Shown: positions 32,482 through 40,570, counted from the first letter of the stretch. The stretch: DNA of 46,266 bases from a virus (IMGVR_UViG_3300035156_000051:1-46266), one strand, 5' to 3'. Program-made: numbers and translations. Notes: generated by a model not told the origin, from the letters alone.

Positions 32482-32700
32482 ATGACTAGTGATGAAATGA
32501 ACTTCACCACCACCGACGGTCAGTTCAACGCGCGTATCCGCCGGCTGCAGACCATGACGATCTCCTTTAACGAAACCGCACAGCGCTTCGTCGTTCGCAA
32601 CGACAGCGACGACCGGTTGTGCGGCTCGGGCTTCGTCAGCGTCGACGAGGCAGTGAAGTCGTGCAAAAACGAAGACGAACGGCGCTATCGCATCTGGTGA
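32482..32700 (+). CDS. Small early protein of unknown function
   Basis: A 72-residue protein with ATG at 32482 and GGAG eight bases upstream, directly after promoter P1. Segments are NFTTTDGQFNARIRRLQTM, QRFVVRNDSDDRLCGSGF and VDEAVKSCKNEDERRYRIW. The alternating charged and hydrophobic pattern suggests a small beta-alpha fold. No family is recognised. As the first gene after P1 it may be an early host-takeover factor; that is inferred from position only. Confidence 0.75.
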   Translation: MTSDEMNFTTTDGQFNARIRRLQTMTISFNETAQRFVVRNDSDDRLCGSGFVSVDEAVKSCKNEDERRYRIW

Positions 32701-32768
32701 TCGCCTGATTCCCCGAGACCCCGCGATCGTGGTATCACGGGGCGACGATGGCATCAGGAGAGAATAAG

Positions 32769-33038
32769 ATGACCGACGATCTGCTATCCCGCGCTGAAAT
32801 GCTGACCTTGGTGACGGGCTGCACCACACGTGAGCAAATCTCCGCCGCTGCCGCTGCTGCGGGTTTAACCGTCGGCGCTAAAAAGGTTCGCCTCATATAC
32901 GAGACAGCGAACGAGATGTGGCGCAACGGCGAGCCGATCCGTCACTTCCGCACGCTCGGCGGCCACGTCACCTTCATCGATACCCCCAAGCCGATTAGCA
33001 AGCGCAAGGCTCGCCGCCTTCGTGGACGCGCGGCATGA
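32769..33038 (+). CDS. Small basic protein of unknown function
   Basis: An 89-residue protein. ATG at 32769 follows GGAG; an ATG at 32748 in frame lacks a ribosome site. It contains RAEMLTLVTGCTTREQISAA, a possible helix-turn-helix, then KKVRLIYETANEMWRNGEP and a basic KRKARRLRGRAA tail. DNA binding is plausible. A hairpin (CCCCGCGAT...ATCACGGGG, one mismatch) at about 32716-32739 lies upstream. It overlaps the next gene by ATGA. Confidence 0.7.
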   Translation: MTDDLLSRAEMLTLVTGCTTREQISAAAAAAGLTVGAKKVRLIYETANEMWRNGEPIRHFRTLGGHVTFIDTPKPISKRKARRLRGRAA

Positions 33039-33247
33039 GCGCCGACCGCTTCTTCCGCCCGACCACCGCCTACACGGCGAGCGACGCCGACCCGCACGCG
33101 CTCCAGCGCGCTTGGGACGCCGAGGAAGCCGAATGGCTCGACGAGGCGCCACCGGTCGCGCCGCGAGTTCGCTTCGCCACCTGGAGCGTCTGCGCGGTCG
33201 TCGGCACGATGTTCTGGACAGCGGTGGTGATGTTCTTTATCGGCTAA
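33035..33247 (+). CDS. Small protein with C-terminal membrane anchor
   Basis: A 70-residue protein. Residues of about 48-69 are hydrophobic (WSVCAVVGTMFWTAVVMFFIG), forming a tail anchor; the rest is polar and acidic (AEEAEWLDEAPP). It overlaps the previous gene (ATGA) and is the last gene of this short unit, followed by an intrinsic terminator. The function is unknown. Confidence 0.7.
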   Translation: MSADRFFRPTTAYTASDADPHALQRAWDAEEAEWLDEAPPVAPRVRFATWSVCAVVGTMFWTAVVMFFIG

Positions 33248-33277
33248 GGTCTAGCTCGTCACTTCAGCAGCACCTCA

Positions 33278-33314
33278 CCCCGTCACCGCGAAAGCGATGG
33301 CGGGGTTTCTTTTT
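33278..33314 (+). terminator. Intrinsic terminator with GAAA loop and T-run
   Basis: CCCCGTCACCGC and GCGATGGCGGGG pair (one G-T, one mismatch) around a GAAA tetraloop and are followed by TTTCTTTTT. It ends the rightward unit 32482-33247. The T-run lies inside the 3' end of the convergent HNH gene. Confidence 0.88.
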
Positions 33315-33699
33315 GCTCTAGCCACGCCGGCGGGTAATAGAACGGCACCGCGTCGTCCGCTATCTCGCCGACAGGTGGCTGCGGCAGCAATCCGACCTGC
33401 CGCCGGATCCACTGATATTCGCGGTTCGCTTCCGGCGTCACCGCTTGGACGTGATGCACGCACAGTGTTTCGGGGCCGTGCGGGCAGCAATGATCGACTT
33501 GCATATCGTTGATTTCCTGCCCGTGAATATGTTTTGCCGCCCACCGGTGCGCGTACCAGCGCCGCCTCTCGAACCAGAACGCACCATAGCGCTGCGAATG
33601 CCCACGACCGGCGGTCGTGCCGCCGATCCACATCACACAACCCGTCAGCGGATCGAAGGCGCAATATTTCAAGAACCGTGCCAGCGCGACATCCGTCAT
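33283..33699 (-). CDS. HNH endonuclease
   Basis: A 138-residue protein with an HNH/zinc pattern: VDHCC (D69-H70), C80-VHH and the final N92 in ANRE. The upstream segment CVMWIGGTTAGRGHSQRYGAF is typical of small phage HNH proteins that precede the metal motif. The ATG at 33699 overlaps the helicase stop; the frame extends to a TTG at 33714 without support. Such proteins may act as homing endonucleases or help DNA packaging. Its C-terminus is encoded over the terminator of the opposing operon. Confidence 0.82.
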   Translation of the reverse strand: MTDVALARFLKYCAFDPLTGCVMWIGGTTAGRGHSQRYGAFWFERRRWYAHRWAAKHIHGQEINDMQVDHCCPHGPETLCVHHVQAVTPEANREYQWIRRQVGLLPQPPVGEIADDAVPFYYPPAWLEQKETPPSLSR

Positions 33700-35930
33700 G
33701 GTGCTTCGAACCAATGGCGTACCCGAGCCGACCCGACCTGGCGCGACACGAACCGCAACTTGCGCATCGCGATACCGACCTGCGTCGACACCGACCGGTC
33801 AGGCTTGCCGCTTGCCGCGCCAATCGCAACCGCGATGTCGTGGTTCGTCAATCCCTCACCCGTCAGCCGGTCCATCTTCGCTCGCGGCTTCTCGCCGCTG
33901 ATCGATGGCGTCTCCAGCCAGCGCATGATGAGCGGGACATAGCTGTCATCGGCCTTGAACGCGTCCTGTTCCGTCGGCGCCAGTCGCTCGGCGTCCTGCC
34001 ATGCGATGCCGTCAAGCATGAACGCGATAGCACCTTCCGCCCATAGCTGCTCCCGGTCGCGCACGATCGCGTCGACATCGATCGGACCCGCCACGCCTAC
34101 CGTCGTCGGCAGCCACCGACGCTCGCCGGTGGGATCGTCTAGAAAGTCATCGCGGTTCGTGGTGCCGAAGAACACCGACCGGCGCAGGTACGTCGACGCG
34201 AACTCCACATATTTTGGCGTCCACTTGTCGCCCGATTTCGTGATCCACGCCTTGATGCTCTCGGCGTCGCGCGACTTCAGCCCGCGCAGTTCCTCGAGCT
34301 CGTTGACGAGCGTCCCTCGCATCAGTCGCGCGGTGTCGTCGTCACGTACCGACATGTCGATCGTTGCGTAGAAGTCGGGCGACGGCACTAGCGCGCGGAT
34401 CGCCGACGTTTTGCGCAGCCCTTGTTCGCCGAACAGGATCGGCACCATGTCGGCCTGAATACCCGGCTCCAGCACGCGACCGGCGAGCGCGGTCCAGATA
34501 TAGCGCGATACCGCCGACGCGTAGCCGAAGCCGTCGTCGCGGACGCCCATATAGGCGGCAAGAAACCGTTCGACGCGCGGCACGCCGTCCCACGCCAGCC
34601 GCTGTAGCCATTCCCGTGCGCTGTCGAACTGGCAATCGTCGGCAGCCTTGCGCACCCACCGGCGAAGAGTCTCGTGCCCTACCGAATCAACGCCACGACG
34701 ATGCAGCGCGATCTCCAGGTTCACATAGTCGACGTCGCGGAACTCCCGCCACTGCGGCGGATCCTGGCGCGCCGGCGCCCACATGATCGCACCGCGGAAC
34801 ACGTCATAGCCGAGCCGAACGCCGGTGAAGTCAGGCAGCCGCAGCAGCTTGTTCAGGTTGTCCGCGTTGGCTTCGATTTTGCCGTTCTTGTCGCGGTCGA
34901 GTCGCGGCAGGTCGCCGATCTCTTCGGTCAGCATCAGCACGTCATGCGATACCGTGTCGGCCGGCAGCACGACTTCCGCCGCCCGCAACGGCAACGCCGC
35001 GAACCCCGCACCGATATACCCCGTCGCGACCTGGTAGTCGTGGTCGTCACGGCCCATGCAATGCGCGTGGAGGCACTTGACGTGGCCGCGCTCATACCCG
35101 CCAGTGCCGGCAAGGAAGTACGCCGTCGACGTTTCGCCGCTGTCCGATGTGTGTTCGCTTTCGAACGGGCAGCGGATGTAGAGCTCGCCGTCACGACCGG
35201 TGTCGTAGACGTCCCAATGCTCGGCGAGCCATAGCCCGAAACTGTCGGTCGTCGGCCCGATGTCGAGATCCGCAGCCGCGGTACGCCGCTGACGCGCTAT
35301 CGTGGGTTCGGCTGTCGCGAACAGCGCGACGAGCGTCGACCATACCGCTTCGAGTTCGTCATCGGTCAGCGTCGGGATCGCGGCCGGCAACCCGTTATCG
35401 CAGTCCCACGCATAAGGGACGCCGCTATCGTGATGGCCGCTGGCGACGAACTGCTGACCGTCCCCTAAGAACTCGATGATGCCGCCCTCGACCGGGATGA
35501 CGCGCTTCGGCATCTCGCCAGCGTAGCGAAAGGCGAATAGCCGCTTGCCGCTATTGCCGCGGTAGCGCTTCGGCAACGCGATGCCGCCGAGCGTGCCGAC
35601 GATCACCGCCTCGACCGCGTCCGCGGCAGCCGGATCGGGAATATCGACATCGATCGCCCGCACGGTGCGGCATTGCAGCGACAACGCGTAATCGGGTTCG
35701 CGCGCCCACCGCTCCACGGCATCGCGCGTAGTGACACGCTCCGTCCACTTGCCGAGCCCCACGACTTCGCGGTGCCCGTCATAGACGCTCGGCGTCTTGC
35801 CGACCGCTTTCATGGTCGAGCGCTGCGCGATGACGGCGTTCGGGTTGGCGACGATAGGCAGCAGGTCGGCGGTAAGGTTTAGGGTATCGGCAAAGTGTTT
35901 CCACGCAGCCTCGGTGGCGCCGTAGCGCAT
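33696..35930 (-). CDS. Primase-polymerase / VapE-type helicase fusion
   Basis: A 744-residue replication protein. The N-terminal prim-pol domain shows D94-V-D96 in RAIDVDIPD and the conserved SGHHDSGVPYAW. A zinc-ribbon-like CPF..H...C..H C block follows at about 255-300. The C-terminal half is a VapE/D5-type ATPase with Walker A GEQGLRKTS (K507), ELEELRGLKSRDAESIKAW, and the downstream FFGTTNRDDFLDDPTGERRW. It would prime and unwind at the origin. It lies in the leftward early operon, away from the polymerase genes. ATG at 35930 follows CTGGAGAACGCT. Confidence 0.9.
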   Translation of the reverse strand: MRYGATEAAWKHFADTLNLTADLLPIVANPNAVIAQRSTMKAVGKTPSVYDGHREVVGLGKWTERVTTRDAVERWAREPDYALSLQCRTVRAIDVDIPDPAAADAVEAVIVGTLGGIALPKRYRGNSGKRLFAFRYAGEMPKRVIPVEGGIIEFLGDGQQFVASGHHDSGVPYAWDCDNGLPAAIPTLTDDELEAVWSTLVALFATAEPTIARQRRTAAADLDIGPTTDSFGLWLAEHWDVYDTGRDGELYIRCPFESEHTSDSGETSTAYFLAGTGGYERGHVKCLHAHCMGRDDHDYQVATGYIGAGFAALPLRAAEVVLPADTVSHDVLMLTEEIGDLPRLDRDKNGKIEANADNLNKLLRLPDFTGVRLGYDVFRGAIMWAPARQDPPQWREFRDVDYVNLEIALHRRGVDSVGHETLRRWVRKAADDCQFDSAREWLQRLAWDGVPRVERFLAAYMGVRDDGFGYASAVSRYIWTALAGRVLEPGIQADMVPILFGEQGLRKTSAIRALVPSPDFYATIDMSVRDDDTARLMRGTLVNELEELRGLKSRDAESIKAWITKSGDKWTPKYVEFASTYLRRSVFFGTTNRDDFLDDPTGERRWLPTTVGVAGPIDVDAIVRDREQLWAEGAIAFMLDGIAWQDAERLAPTEQDAFKADDSYVPLIMRWLETPSISGEKPRAKMDRLTGEGLTNHDIAVAIGAASGKPDRSVSTQVGIAMRKLRFVSRQVGSARVRHWFEAP

Positions 35931-35954
35931 AGCGTTCTCCAGGTACGCGAGGAA

Positions 35955-36200
35955 TCAGGCGCGATCGGCTTCCATCGCCGCCGCGATATCGGGCTTCACG
36001 AGTTCCCGAAGCGGGACACCGTAGAGAACCTTGCATTCGCGGGCGCGCTCAAGCGGGAGCCACCCCTGCCCGATCCACTTGTGTACCGCCTGCGTGGAAA
36101 CGCGCAAGCGCGCGGCGAGCTCGGGCCTGGCCGCGATCGGTGGGGTGCGGCCTTCGCCGTCGGACGCCGCCGCCTTCAGGACTTTCTCGATACCGGTCAT
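35955..36200 (-). CDS. YdaS/Cro-like HTH regulator
   Basis: An 81-residue protein. A helix-turn-helix is clear: RPELAARLRVSTQAVHKWIGQGWLP then LERARECKVLYGVPLRELV, close to the YdaS/Cro family of phage regulators. It is a candidate to bind the palindromes in the rightward promoters or the iterons. It overlaps the next upstream gene by ATGA and precedes the primase-helicase. There is no CI-type repressor with a C-terminal protease domain in the window. Confidence 0.8.
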   Translation of the reverse strand: MTGIEKVLKAAASDGEGRTPPIAARPELAARLRVSTQAVHKWIGQGWLPLERARECKVLYGVPLRELVKPDIAAAMEADRA

Positions 36201-36400
36201 TTCGATTCCTTGTTCTTGTGCGGGACTACCCCGCGTTCGAAGCCGAGTGCATGTGCGAGATCGAACGGCACGCCTGGTCGTTTGCCCGCCATGAACTCAA
36301 TAGCGGCCGGCCGGTTGACGTTGTGGACTTCGCACCAGCGCTTCATGCTCGGGCGATACGGTTGCGCTTTCGCGTAAGCGCGAAATTGCTCGACGTTCAT
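36197..36400 (-). CDS. Small putative DNA-binding protein
   Basis: A 67-residue protein: VEQFRAYAKAQPYRPSMKRW, CEVHNVNRPAAIEFMAGKRP, then VPFDLAHALGFERGVV. The central part resembles a helix-turn-helix in small phage regulators. It overlaps both neighbours (TAATG, ATGA), so it is co-translated with the HTH protein. The family is not identified. Confidence 0.65.
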   Translation of the reverse strand: MNVEQFRAYAKAQPYRPSMKRWCEVHNVNRPAAIEFMAGKRPGVPFDLAHALGFERGVVPHKNKESK

Positions 36401-36684
36401 TAGTCATCTCCCTTCGGCATATTGGGGGTGGAGATTAGATGGTTGCGGACAGCAAGACCGAGGGGGGTTAGGCGGTACTCGGTAACGCCGTGCCTCTTCT
36501 GGAGGAGGAATAGCACCCGGCAGCCGAGTGGCTTCAACCCGAGCCACAGACGACGGGCGCGGTTGTAGCTAACCGGACGTTTCCATTCTTCGGCGTGGTG
36601 CGCGATCTCTTCGCGTGCCGCCTTCGTCAGCTTGCCCGCGATGCTCGCGATCTCCGCTACGTCCTTCTCTGTATGAGAGGTCAT
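36400..36684 (-). CDS. Winged-helix-like regulatory protein
   Basis: A 94-residue protein. The second half, RARRLWLGLKPLGCRVLFLL followed by HGVTEYRLTPLGLAVRN, has the look of a winged helix. The first half is a charged helix (KLTKAAREEIAHHAEEW). It may be a regulator. The position among HTH genes supports this, but no family is recognised. Confidence 0.6.
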   Translation of the reverse strand: MTSHTEKDVAEIASIAGKLTKAAREEIAHHAEEWKRPVSYNRARRLWLGLKPLGCRVLFLLQKRHGVTEYRLTPLGLAVRNHLISTPNMPKGDD

Positions 36685-36797
36685 CGCGCCAAACTCCTAG
36701 CCAGCCCGTCGATCAGCAGCGCGCCACTGACACCGACGATCATCATGGTTGCGAGCGCAACTGCTGCCCGCCGCCACATGCGGTTCTCGCGGGTCAT
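36681..36797 (-). CDS. Small membrane protein (38 aa)
   Basis: A 38-residue protein starting MTRENRMWRRAAVALATMMI with one hydrophobic span (VALATMMIVGVSGALLIDGLA). Its ATG at 36797 overlaps the stop of the upstream gene as ATGA and its own stop overlaps the next start. A longer in-frame extension lacks a ribosome site. The function is unknown. Confidence 0.6.
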   Translation of the reverse strand: MTRENRMWRRAAVALATMMIVGVSGALLIDGLARSLAR

Positions 36798-37192
36798 TGC
36801 GCGCCTCCATCGGTAGGGAGGCTTTGTGCGAGGGCGGCGCGGGCGACGTGACGAGCGCGGCTCTGGTCCTTCCACCCGTTGCCTGCGATCTGTTGCAGCG
36901 CGTCGGCGTAGGCTAGTGCCCGATCACGCCATCGCTCGACCTCTCCGCCTCCCTGCGCCTGATCGGTCGGGGCTGTGTCGGACCAAATGTCTTTGACGAC
37001 GGGGAACCGGAGCCATCCCTCCCGCGGCTGGCTGGCGGCTTCGTCGGCGAGGGCGAGCATGGCAGCGATGGCCTCGCGCGGCTTGATGACGCCCCAGTTG
37101 TCATCGTTGCTCTCTCGGATCAAATTGCCCCAGTGCTTGGACGCCACGCTCTGCGCCAGCAACTCACGCGCCCGCTTCTCTCGGTCGATCAT
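36794..37192 (-). CDS. Hypothetical accessory protein
   Basis: A 132-residue helical protein: MIDREKRARELLAQSVA, then WGVIKPREAIAAMLALADEA and GGGEVERWRDRALAYADALQ. Similar mosaic phage proteins often share such WRDRA-type ends. The ATG at 37192 overlaps the upstream HNH gene stop. No enzyme motif is seen. Confidence 0.65.
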   Translation of the reverse strand: MIDREKRARELLAQSVASKHWGNLIRESNDDNWGVIKPREAIAAMLALADEAASQPREGWLRFPVVKDIWSDTAPTDQAQGGGEVERWRDRALAYADALQQIAGNGWKDQSRARHVARAALAQSLPTDGGAQ

Positions 37193-37686
37193 TGTGTGCC
37201 TCCGATTGCGGCAGCGGCTTGAGCCGCGCGCCTTTTCTCGTCGCGGGTTGCGTTGCTGCGCCTGTTGCGTTCGACGATGCAGGCGGCGCAACGCCGCCAC
37301 CCGTGCTTGTCGATCTTCAGGTTATCCCCGGCCAACTCGTGCCCAGCGTCGCAATGCGTTTTGCGAGCGTTATGAGCAGTCGGGCCGACACCCCGCAGAG
37401 TGTTCTCCCTAGGTGTGACGGGTTCCAAATGACGCGGGTTTACGCAACCCCGATTGCGGCAAAGATGGTCAAGCTGCTTGCCCTCAGGAACGGGCCCACG
37501 CGTCGTCTCCCAACCGTGTTTTTGCACGGGATAGAAAACACCATAGCCTTGGCCCCCTTGGGTCCCTTCCCATTGCCAGCAGCTATTAGCGGTGCCCTTC
37601 CGAACTCTTGACCAAAACAGGGCAACTTTAGCCGGTGCGAAATCAGCCCGCGCTTCACGGCTTGCGGCATTGGCTGGATTGGTCAT
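37189..37686 (-). CDS. HNH endonuclease with C-terminal zinc site
   Basis: A 165-residue protein. The core LDHLCRNRGCVNPRHLEPVT with ENTLRG gives D73-H74, C76, C81, H86 and N95. A second set, C112...H116 and C133...C136, follows. This is a common free-standing phage HNH layout. ATG at 37686 follows GAGGA. It may be a selfish homing nuclease moved into the operon, as free-standing HNH genes often are. Confidence 0.87.
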   Translation of the reverse strand: MTNPANAASREARADFAPAKVALFWSRVRKGTANSCWQWEGTQGGQGYGVFYPVQKHGWETTRGPVPEGKQLDHLCRNRGCVNPRHLEPVTPRENTLRGVGPTAHNARKTHCDAGHELAGDNLKIDKHGWRRCAACIVERNRRSNATRDEKRRAAQAAAAIGGTQ

Positions 37687-37844
37687 GGTATCCTCGGCAT
37701 GTCGCGCAAGTTGCGCTGGATCTCGGCGAGGGCGGTATCGAACTCGCGCTCCCACAAGCGGTTGCCCTCAAGATCGTCGGCCAGCTTTTCAGCGCCAGCC
37801 GCGACCGCACGGAGCGCGAGGACTGCGCGGCGTTTGTCGCTCAC
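37683..37844 (-). CDS. Small helical protein (53 aa)
   Basis: A short gene, GTG at 37844 in a GTGA overlap, reading SDKRRAVLALRAVAAGAEKL, then LADDLEGNRLWEREFDTALA and EIQRNLRDMPRIP. It ends in an ATGA-type overlap with the HNH gene. Alpha-helical and charged. It fills the interval exactly. The function is unknown. Confidence 0.7.
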   Translation of the reverse strand: MSDKRRAVLALRAVAAGAEKLADDLEGNRLWEREFDTALAEIQRNLRDMPRIP

Positions 37845-38158
37845 GTCCGGCCCTCCCGCTTGGCGGCATCGGGCGCGGTGGTGGCGAGGGCTGCGATCTT
37901 CACGATGATGCGATCAGCAATCTGTCGGCTGTGATCGAAGCTAACGACGCGCCCAAGAACCGCTAGACAAGCATCCCGAACCTCGTCGGCGATGTGCCCG
38001 TCGAGATCGACGATCCGCTCCCCCGCTACGGACGTAGGATCGGCGGATGCCCGCGCCTCCGCAACGGCAGCGTCATAGCCCGCGTACCATCCGCGCCGCT
38101 CTGCTTCACCGCCGGGAAACTCCGGGTCGCCCCGAGCCATGACTTCGCGGAGGGTCAT
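37841..38158 (-). CDS. Hypothetical accessory protein
   Basis: A 105-residue protein: GWYAGYDAAVAEARASADPT, then ERIVDLDGHIADEVRDACLA and DHSRQIADRIIVKIAALA. The tail is basic. It overlaps its neighbours by ATGA and GTGA. The segment DPTSV is also found in the MazG-like protein of the same operon (ADPTSVEGERL), suggesting exchange of modules within this operon. Confidence 0.65.
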   Translation of the reverse strand: MTLREVMARGDPEFPGGEAERRGWYAGYDAAVAEARASADPTSVAGERIVDLDGHIADEVRDACLAVLGRVVSFDHSRQIADRIIVKIAALATTAPDAAKREGRT

Positions 38159-38562
38159 GACTTCACCTCGGACGCTTTGGTGGCAGCGCGGTCCAGCCGT
38201 TCGATCTCGGCGAGAATCAGCGCACCGGCCTTAACAAGGTCCCGCCGCCTGTTGGTCGGCTTCCACCAACGGCGGTTCCAAGGCCAATACCAAGGAACAG
38301 CCGTAGGGTAGAGTATAGCGGCTGCGTACGCCGCCGCTGCAAGCGCCAACTCGCCATGCACGTGGGTATCGTCGTGACTAGCACCGAACTCTTCGTCTTG
38401 GCTCATCTGCCGTTCGCGCTCGGCTAACACGTCATGCGTCGCCAAGGTCTGCGCGGAGGGCGGTCGACGGTTCGCTCGCTCTGCTAGCTGCGTCATCCGC
38501 TCCCGATAAATGTCCGAGATGCTCTGGATCTCAGCGATCATGTCGGCGTTAAGCAAGGTCAT
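38155..38562 (-). CDS. Common phage accessory protein (HDD...GELALAAAAYA type)
   Basis: A 135-residue protein. DVLAERERQMSQDEEFGA, HDDTHVHGELALAAAAYAAA, WPWNRRWWKPTNRRRDLVKA and GALILAEIERLDR form a pattern found in many phages and prophages of Proteobacteria. The function is not established. ATG at 38562 is used; it overlaps the upstream gene by 14 bases. Confidence 0.8.
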   Translation of the reverse strand: MTLLNADMIAEIQSISDIYRERMTQLAERANRRPPSAQTLATHDVLAERERQMSQDEEFGASHDDTHVHGELALAAAAYAAAILYPTAVPWYWPWNRRWWKPTNRRRDLVKAGALILAEIERLDRAATKASEVKS

Positions 38563-39049
38563 TGTACGGACCTCCCACCGTGCATGCCGGGATGCCGTTG
38601 TCGTGATCGTAGTTTGGCGCTGTGCGGGCGACCTCTTCCGGCACATGCAGGATCGTCTCGCCCATGATCCGCGACCCGTCGTTCGCCTCCTGCACTAGCC
38701 GATGCCCGCTCGCCGTCGTGCGACCCGGGCTATCGGCAGCACTGTTCTCGCCCCATTGAGCGCCATCCTTGCGGCCGGGGTGCATCGCTTCGATCATCGC
38801 GAAGTTGGCGGCGTCGGCAAGGAAGTGCTTGTTGCCGGTCTGCCGGTACTTCGACATGCGAGCGCGCACATCGGACGCAGCGTCGAACTTGAGCGGGTAG
38901 GCATCTGCGACCCGGCCATGCTTGTGGAAGCTGACCATCATGTTGCTCATCATCTGAACGACAAACTCAGGATCAAACTCGGTGATTGGCACCCCCGCGC
39001 TCTCGACATAGCTGCGCATCGCCGCGACTGCGGTTTCTTTAGGTGTCAT
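38549..39049 (-). CDS. Hypothetical protein
   Basis: A 166-residue protein. MTPKETAVAAMRSYVESAGV, VVQMMSNMMVSFHKHGRV and YRQTGNKHFLADAANFAMIEAMHPG suggest a helical domain; the last block (HFLADAANFAMIEAMHP) recurs in phage proteins of unknown role. It overlaps its neighbours by ATGA and by 14 bases. Confidence 0.7.
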   Translation of the reverse strand: MTPKETAVAAMRSYVESAGVPITEFDPEFVVQMMSNMMVSFHKHGRVADAYPLKFDAASDVRARMSKYRQTGNKHFLADAANFAMIEAMHPGRKDGAQWGENSAADSPGRTTASGHRLVQEANDGSRIMGETILHVPEEVARTAPNYDHDNGIPACTVGGPYNDLA

Positions 39050-40077
39050 GATTGGTGCTCCTGATTAAGCGCCTTGATGGCAAGGGCTGCGAGCACATCC
39101 TTCGCGATGCCCCGCATGCCGTGGGTTGTGCTGTACTGCGTCCCGCCGCTGTAGTTCGCGATACGCGTCAGGCCGTCTCGCATGATCTCGGCCGCGTCGT
39201 CCGGCGTCGCGTCGGGCGCGTTGGCGACGAGGGCCGCGGCACGGTAGCAATCCGCATACGTGATCTTCGCTCCACCCCCCCAACTGCAATGCACCGTGTC
39301 AGGGGGATCGTGAGGAAAGTTCGCCAGACCTTTCACTACGGCCGCGGAATAAGCCGCAAAGGGGGCAAGCGCGGCTCGATACCGCCCGACCGCACCGTCA
39401 GGCCGCAGCCGCTCCCCCTCTACGGACGTAGGATCGGCGGGCTTGGGGGTGGCGGGCAGCGGCGAGTGCTTAGGTTTCGCCGCCTGCTTTGCGCGGATCA
39501 CCTCGACCTTCGTCCAGATGCGCGCCAATTCGCGCTCGGCCGCGTCGTGCATGTCCAGCCCGTTCGCGAGGCATAGTGCGGCGAGCGTGACCATGACGCC
39601 GCCCACCTCCTGATCCGGCTCACCAATGTCCCGCCCGTAAACGTAATCGACAAGCTGATGAGCCTCGCTCGCCGTGCAGCCACACGACTGCACAAGCTCT
39701 AGCGCTTCCTCAAGGAACCGATAATTGCGTTCCTCGCGATCGCCCGCAATCATCTCGCCGAAGCACGCTATCAGCCATGGCTGCACTCGCGCTTGAAACG
39801 TCGCCTCCCCCATCGACTGTTCGGCTATCTCGGGAGAAGGGGTCGGGGTGTAGGCGATGACGTCGTAAGGCGTTGTCGCGCCCTGTACGATAGGCTCGCC
39901 GTCTACTCCCACGCCCCACGGATGCTGCCACGATGCAATATCCAAGCCGGGCAAGATTTTGCCGTTGCGGAACATCACCATTCCGCCATCCCAATCCGCA
40001 GGTGCAGCATCGCCACCACTCCACAGCTTCATACCGGCGGGTATCTCTACCCCGCCTCCTCTGATCTGGTCGGTCAT
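39046..40077 (-). CDS. MazG-like NTP pyrophosphohydrolase domain protein
   Basis: A 343-residue protein. Residues of about 110-200 match phage MazG-like (all-alpha NTP-PPase) proteins: RNYRFLEEALELVQSCGCT (E123, E124, E127), LVDYVYGRDIGEPDQEVGGV and ELARIWTKVEVIRAKQAAKP. An unknown N-terminal domain precedes it, and a C-terminal region (GRYRAALAPFAAYSAAV) follows. MazG enzymes hydrolyse (d)NTPs or (p)ppGpp and are used by phages to shape host nucleotide pools. ATG at 40077 overlaps the 34-residue gene. Confidence 0.82.
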   Translation of the reverse strand: MTDQIRGGGVEIPAGMKLWSGGDAAPADWDGGMVMFRNGKILPGLDIASWQHPWGVGVDGEPIVQGATTPYDVIAYTPTPSPEIAEQSMGEATFQARVQPWLIACFGEMIAGDREERNYRFLEEALELVQSCGCTASEAHQLVDYVYGRDIGEPDQEVGGVMVTLAALCLANGLDMHDAAERELARIWTKVEVIRAKQAAKPKHSPLPATPKPADPTSVEGERLRPDGAVGRYRAALAPFAAYSAAVVKGLANFPHDPPDTVHCSWGGGAKITYADCYRAAALVANAPDATPDDAAEIMRDGLTRIANYSGGTQYSTTHGMRGIAKDVLAALAIKALNQEHQS

Positions 40078-40178
40078 AGATCGTCCCGCAGCTTGGCGAG
40101 GCGCGCGGTTTCGGCCTTCTGCTCGGCGATGTTCCAAGCGAGAAATTTTTGCCGCCACCACTGTTTCAGAAATCGCAT
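40074..40178 (-). CDS. Small basic protein (34 aa), first gene of leftward operon
   Basis: Reads MRFLKQWWRQKFLAWNIAEQ then KAETARLAKLRDDL. GGAG precedes the ATG at 40178, and the stop overlaps the next ATG (ATGA). Tryptophan- and lysine-rich helix. It is the first gene after the divergent control region. Confidence 0.65.
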   Translation of the reverse strand: MRFLKQWWRQKFLAWNIAEQKAETARLAKLRDDL

Positions 40179-40242
40179 AGCGTGTCTCCAGATGCCATAA
40201 ACTACCCGGTTGATCGCATATCCGATTGCGCGATGCAACCCC

Positions 40243-40271
40243 TTGACAGCATAAATCGGATGGTTGATATC
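40243..40271 (+). promoter_or_regulatory. Sigma70-like promoter P2 in divergent region
   Basis: TTGACA (40243-40248) and GATATC (40266-40271), 17 bases apart. The spacer ends in AAATCGGATGGTT, a diverged form of the operator seen at P3 and P4. An inverted ATCCGATT at 40220-40227 pairs with AATCGGAT at 40255-40262, which could form a second operator between the two divergent units. Confidence 0.75.
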
Positions 40272-40299
40272 GGTCGGCGTTCAACCTGGAGAACGAACA

Positions 40300-40434
40300 A
40301 TGAAACCGACCTATCGCACCGCGCTGCGCGCCAAGGGGATCCGCCCGCTCCCGCCATCGTGGAAGGCGTCGACGGTGAAGAAACCCGGCGACAAGGTGCT
40401 GACGCGCAACGACCGTCCCGCGGTGACGGCTTGA
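40300..40434 (+). CDS. Small basic protein (44 aa)
   Basis: Reads MKPTYRTALRAKGIRPLPPS, then WKASTVKKPGDKVLTRNDRP and AVTA; strongly basic. CTGGAG lies nine bases before the ATG and promoter P2 about 30 bases further upstream. It is followed by its own intrinsic terminator, so it is expressed as a single-gene unit. It may be a regulator or a host-inhibitory peptide; unproven. Confidence 0.75.
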   Translation: MKPTYRTALRAKGIRPLPPSWKASTVKKPGDKVLTRNDRPAVTA

Positions 40435-40497
40435 CGTTTCCGCGATGCCGCGTCATGAAGCGTCTGTCCCTTAGGACTGTCGCTCTCCAGGCGCATG

Positions 40498-40536
40498 AAG
40501 GCATCCCGGCACTTGCCCTGTCGGGGTGCCTTTTTT
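40498..40536 (+). terminator. Intrinsic terminator with T6
   Basis: AAGGCATCCCGGCA pairs with TGTCGGGGTGCCTT (two wobbles) around CTTGCCC, followed by TTTTTT. It ends the gene 40300-40434, six bases before the next promoter. Confidence 0.88.
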
Positions 40537-40541
40537 CACGG

Positions 40542-40570
40542 TTGACACAAACCGATCGGTTGATTTATCC
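40542..40570 (+). promoter_or_regulatory. Sigma70-like promoter P3 with perfect palindrome AACCGATCGGTT
   Basis: TTGACA (40542-40547) is followed by CAAACCGATCGGTTGATTTATCC. The 12-bp AACCGATCGGTT is a perfect palindrome placed between the -35 and the weak -10 (TTATCC with 17-base spacing). A protein bound there would block RNA polymerase. It precedes the gene at 40592. Confidence 0.78.
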
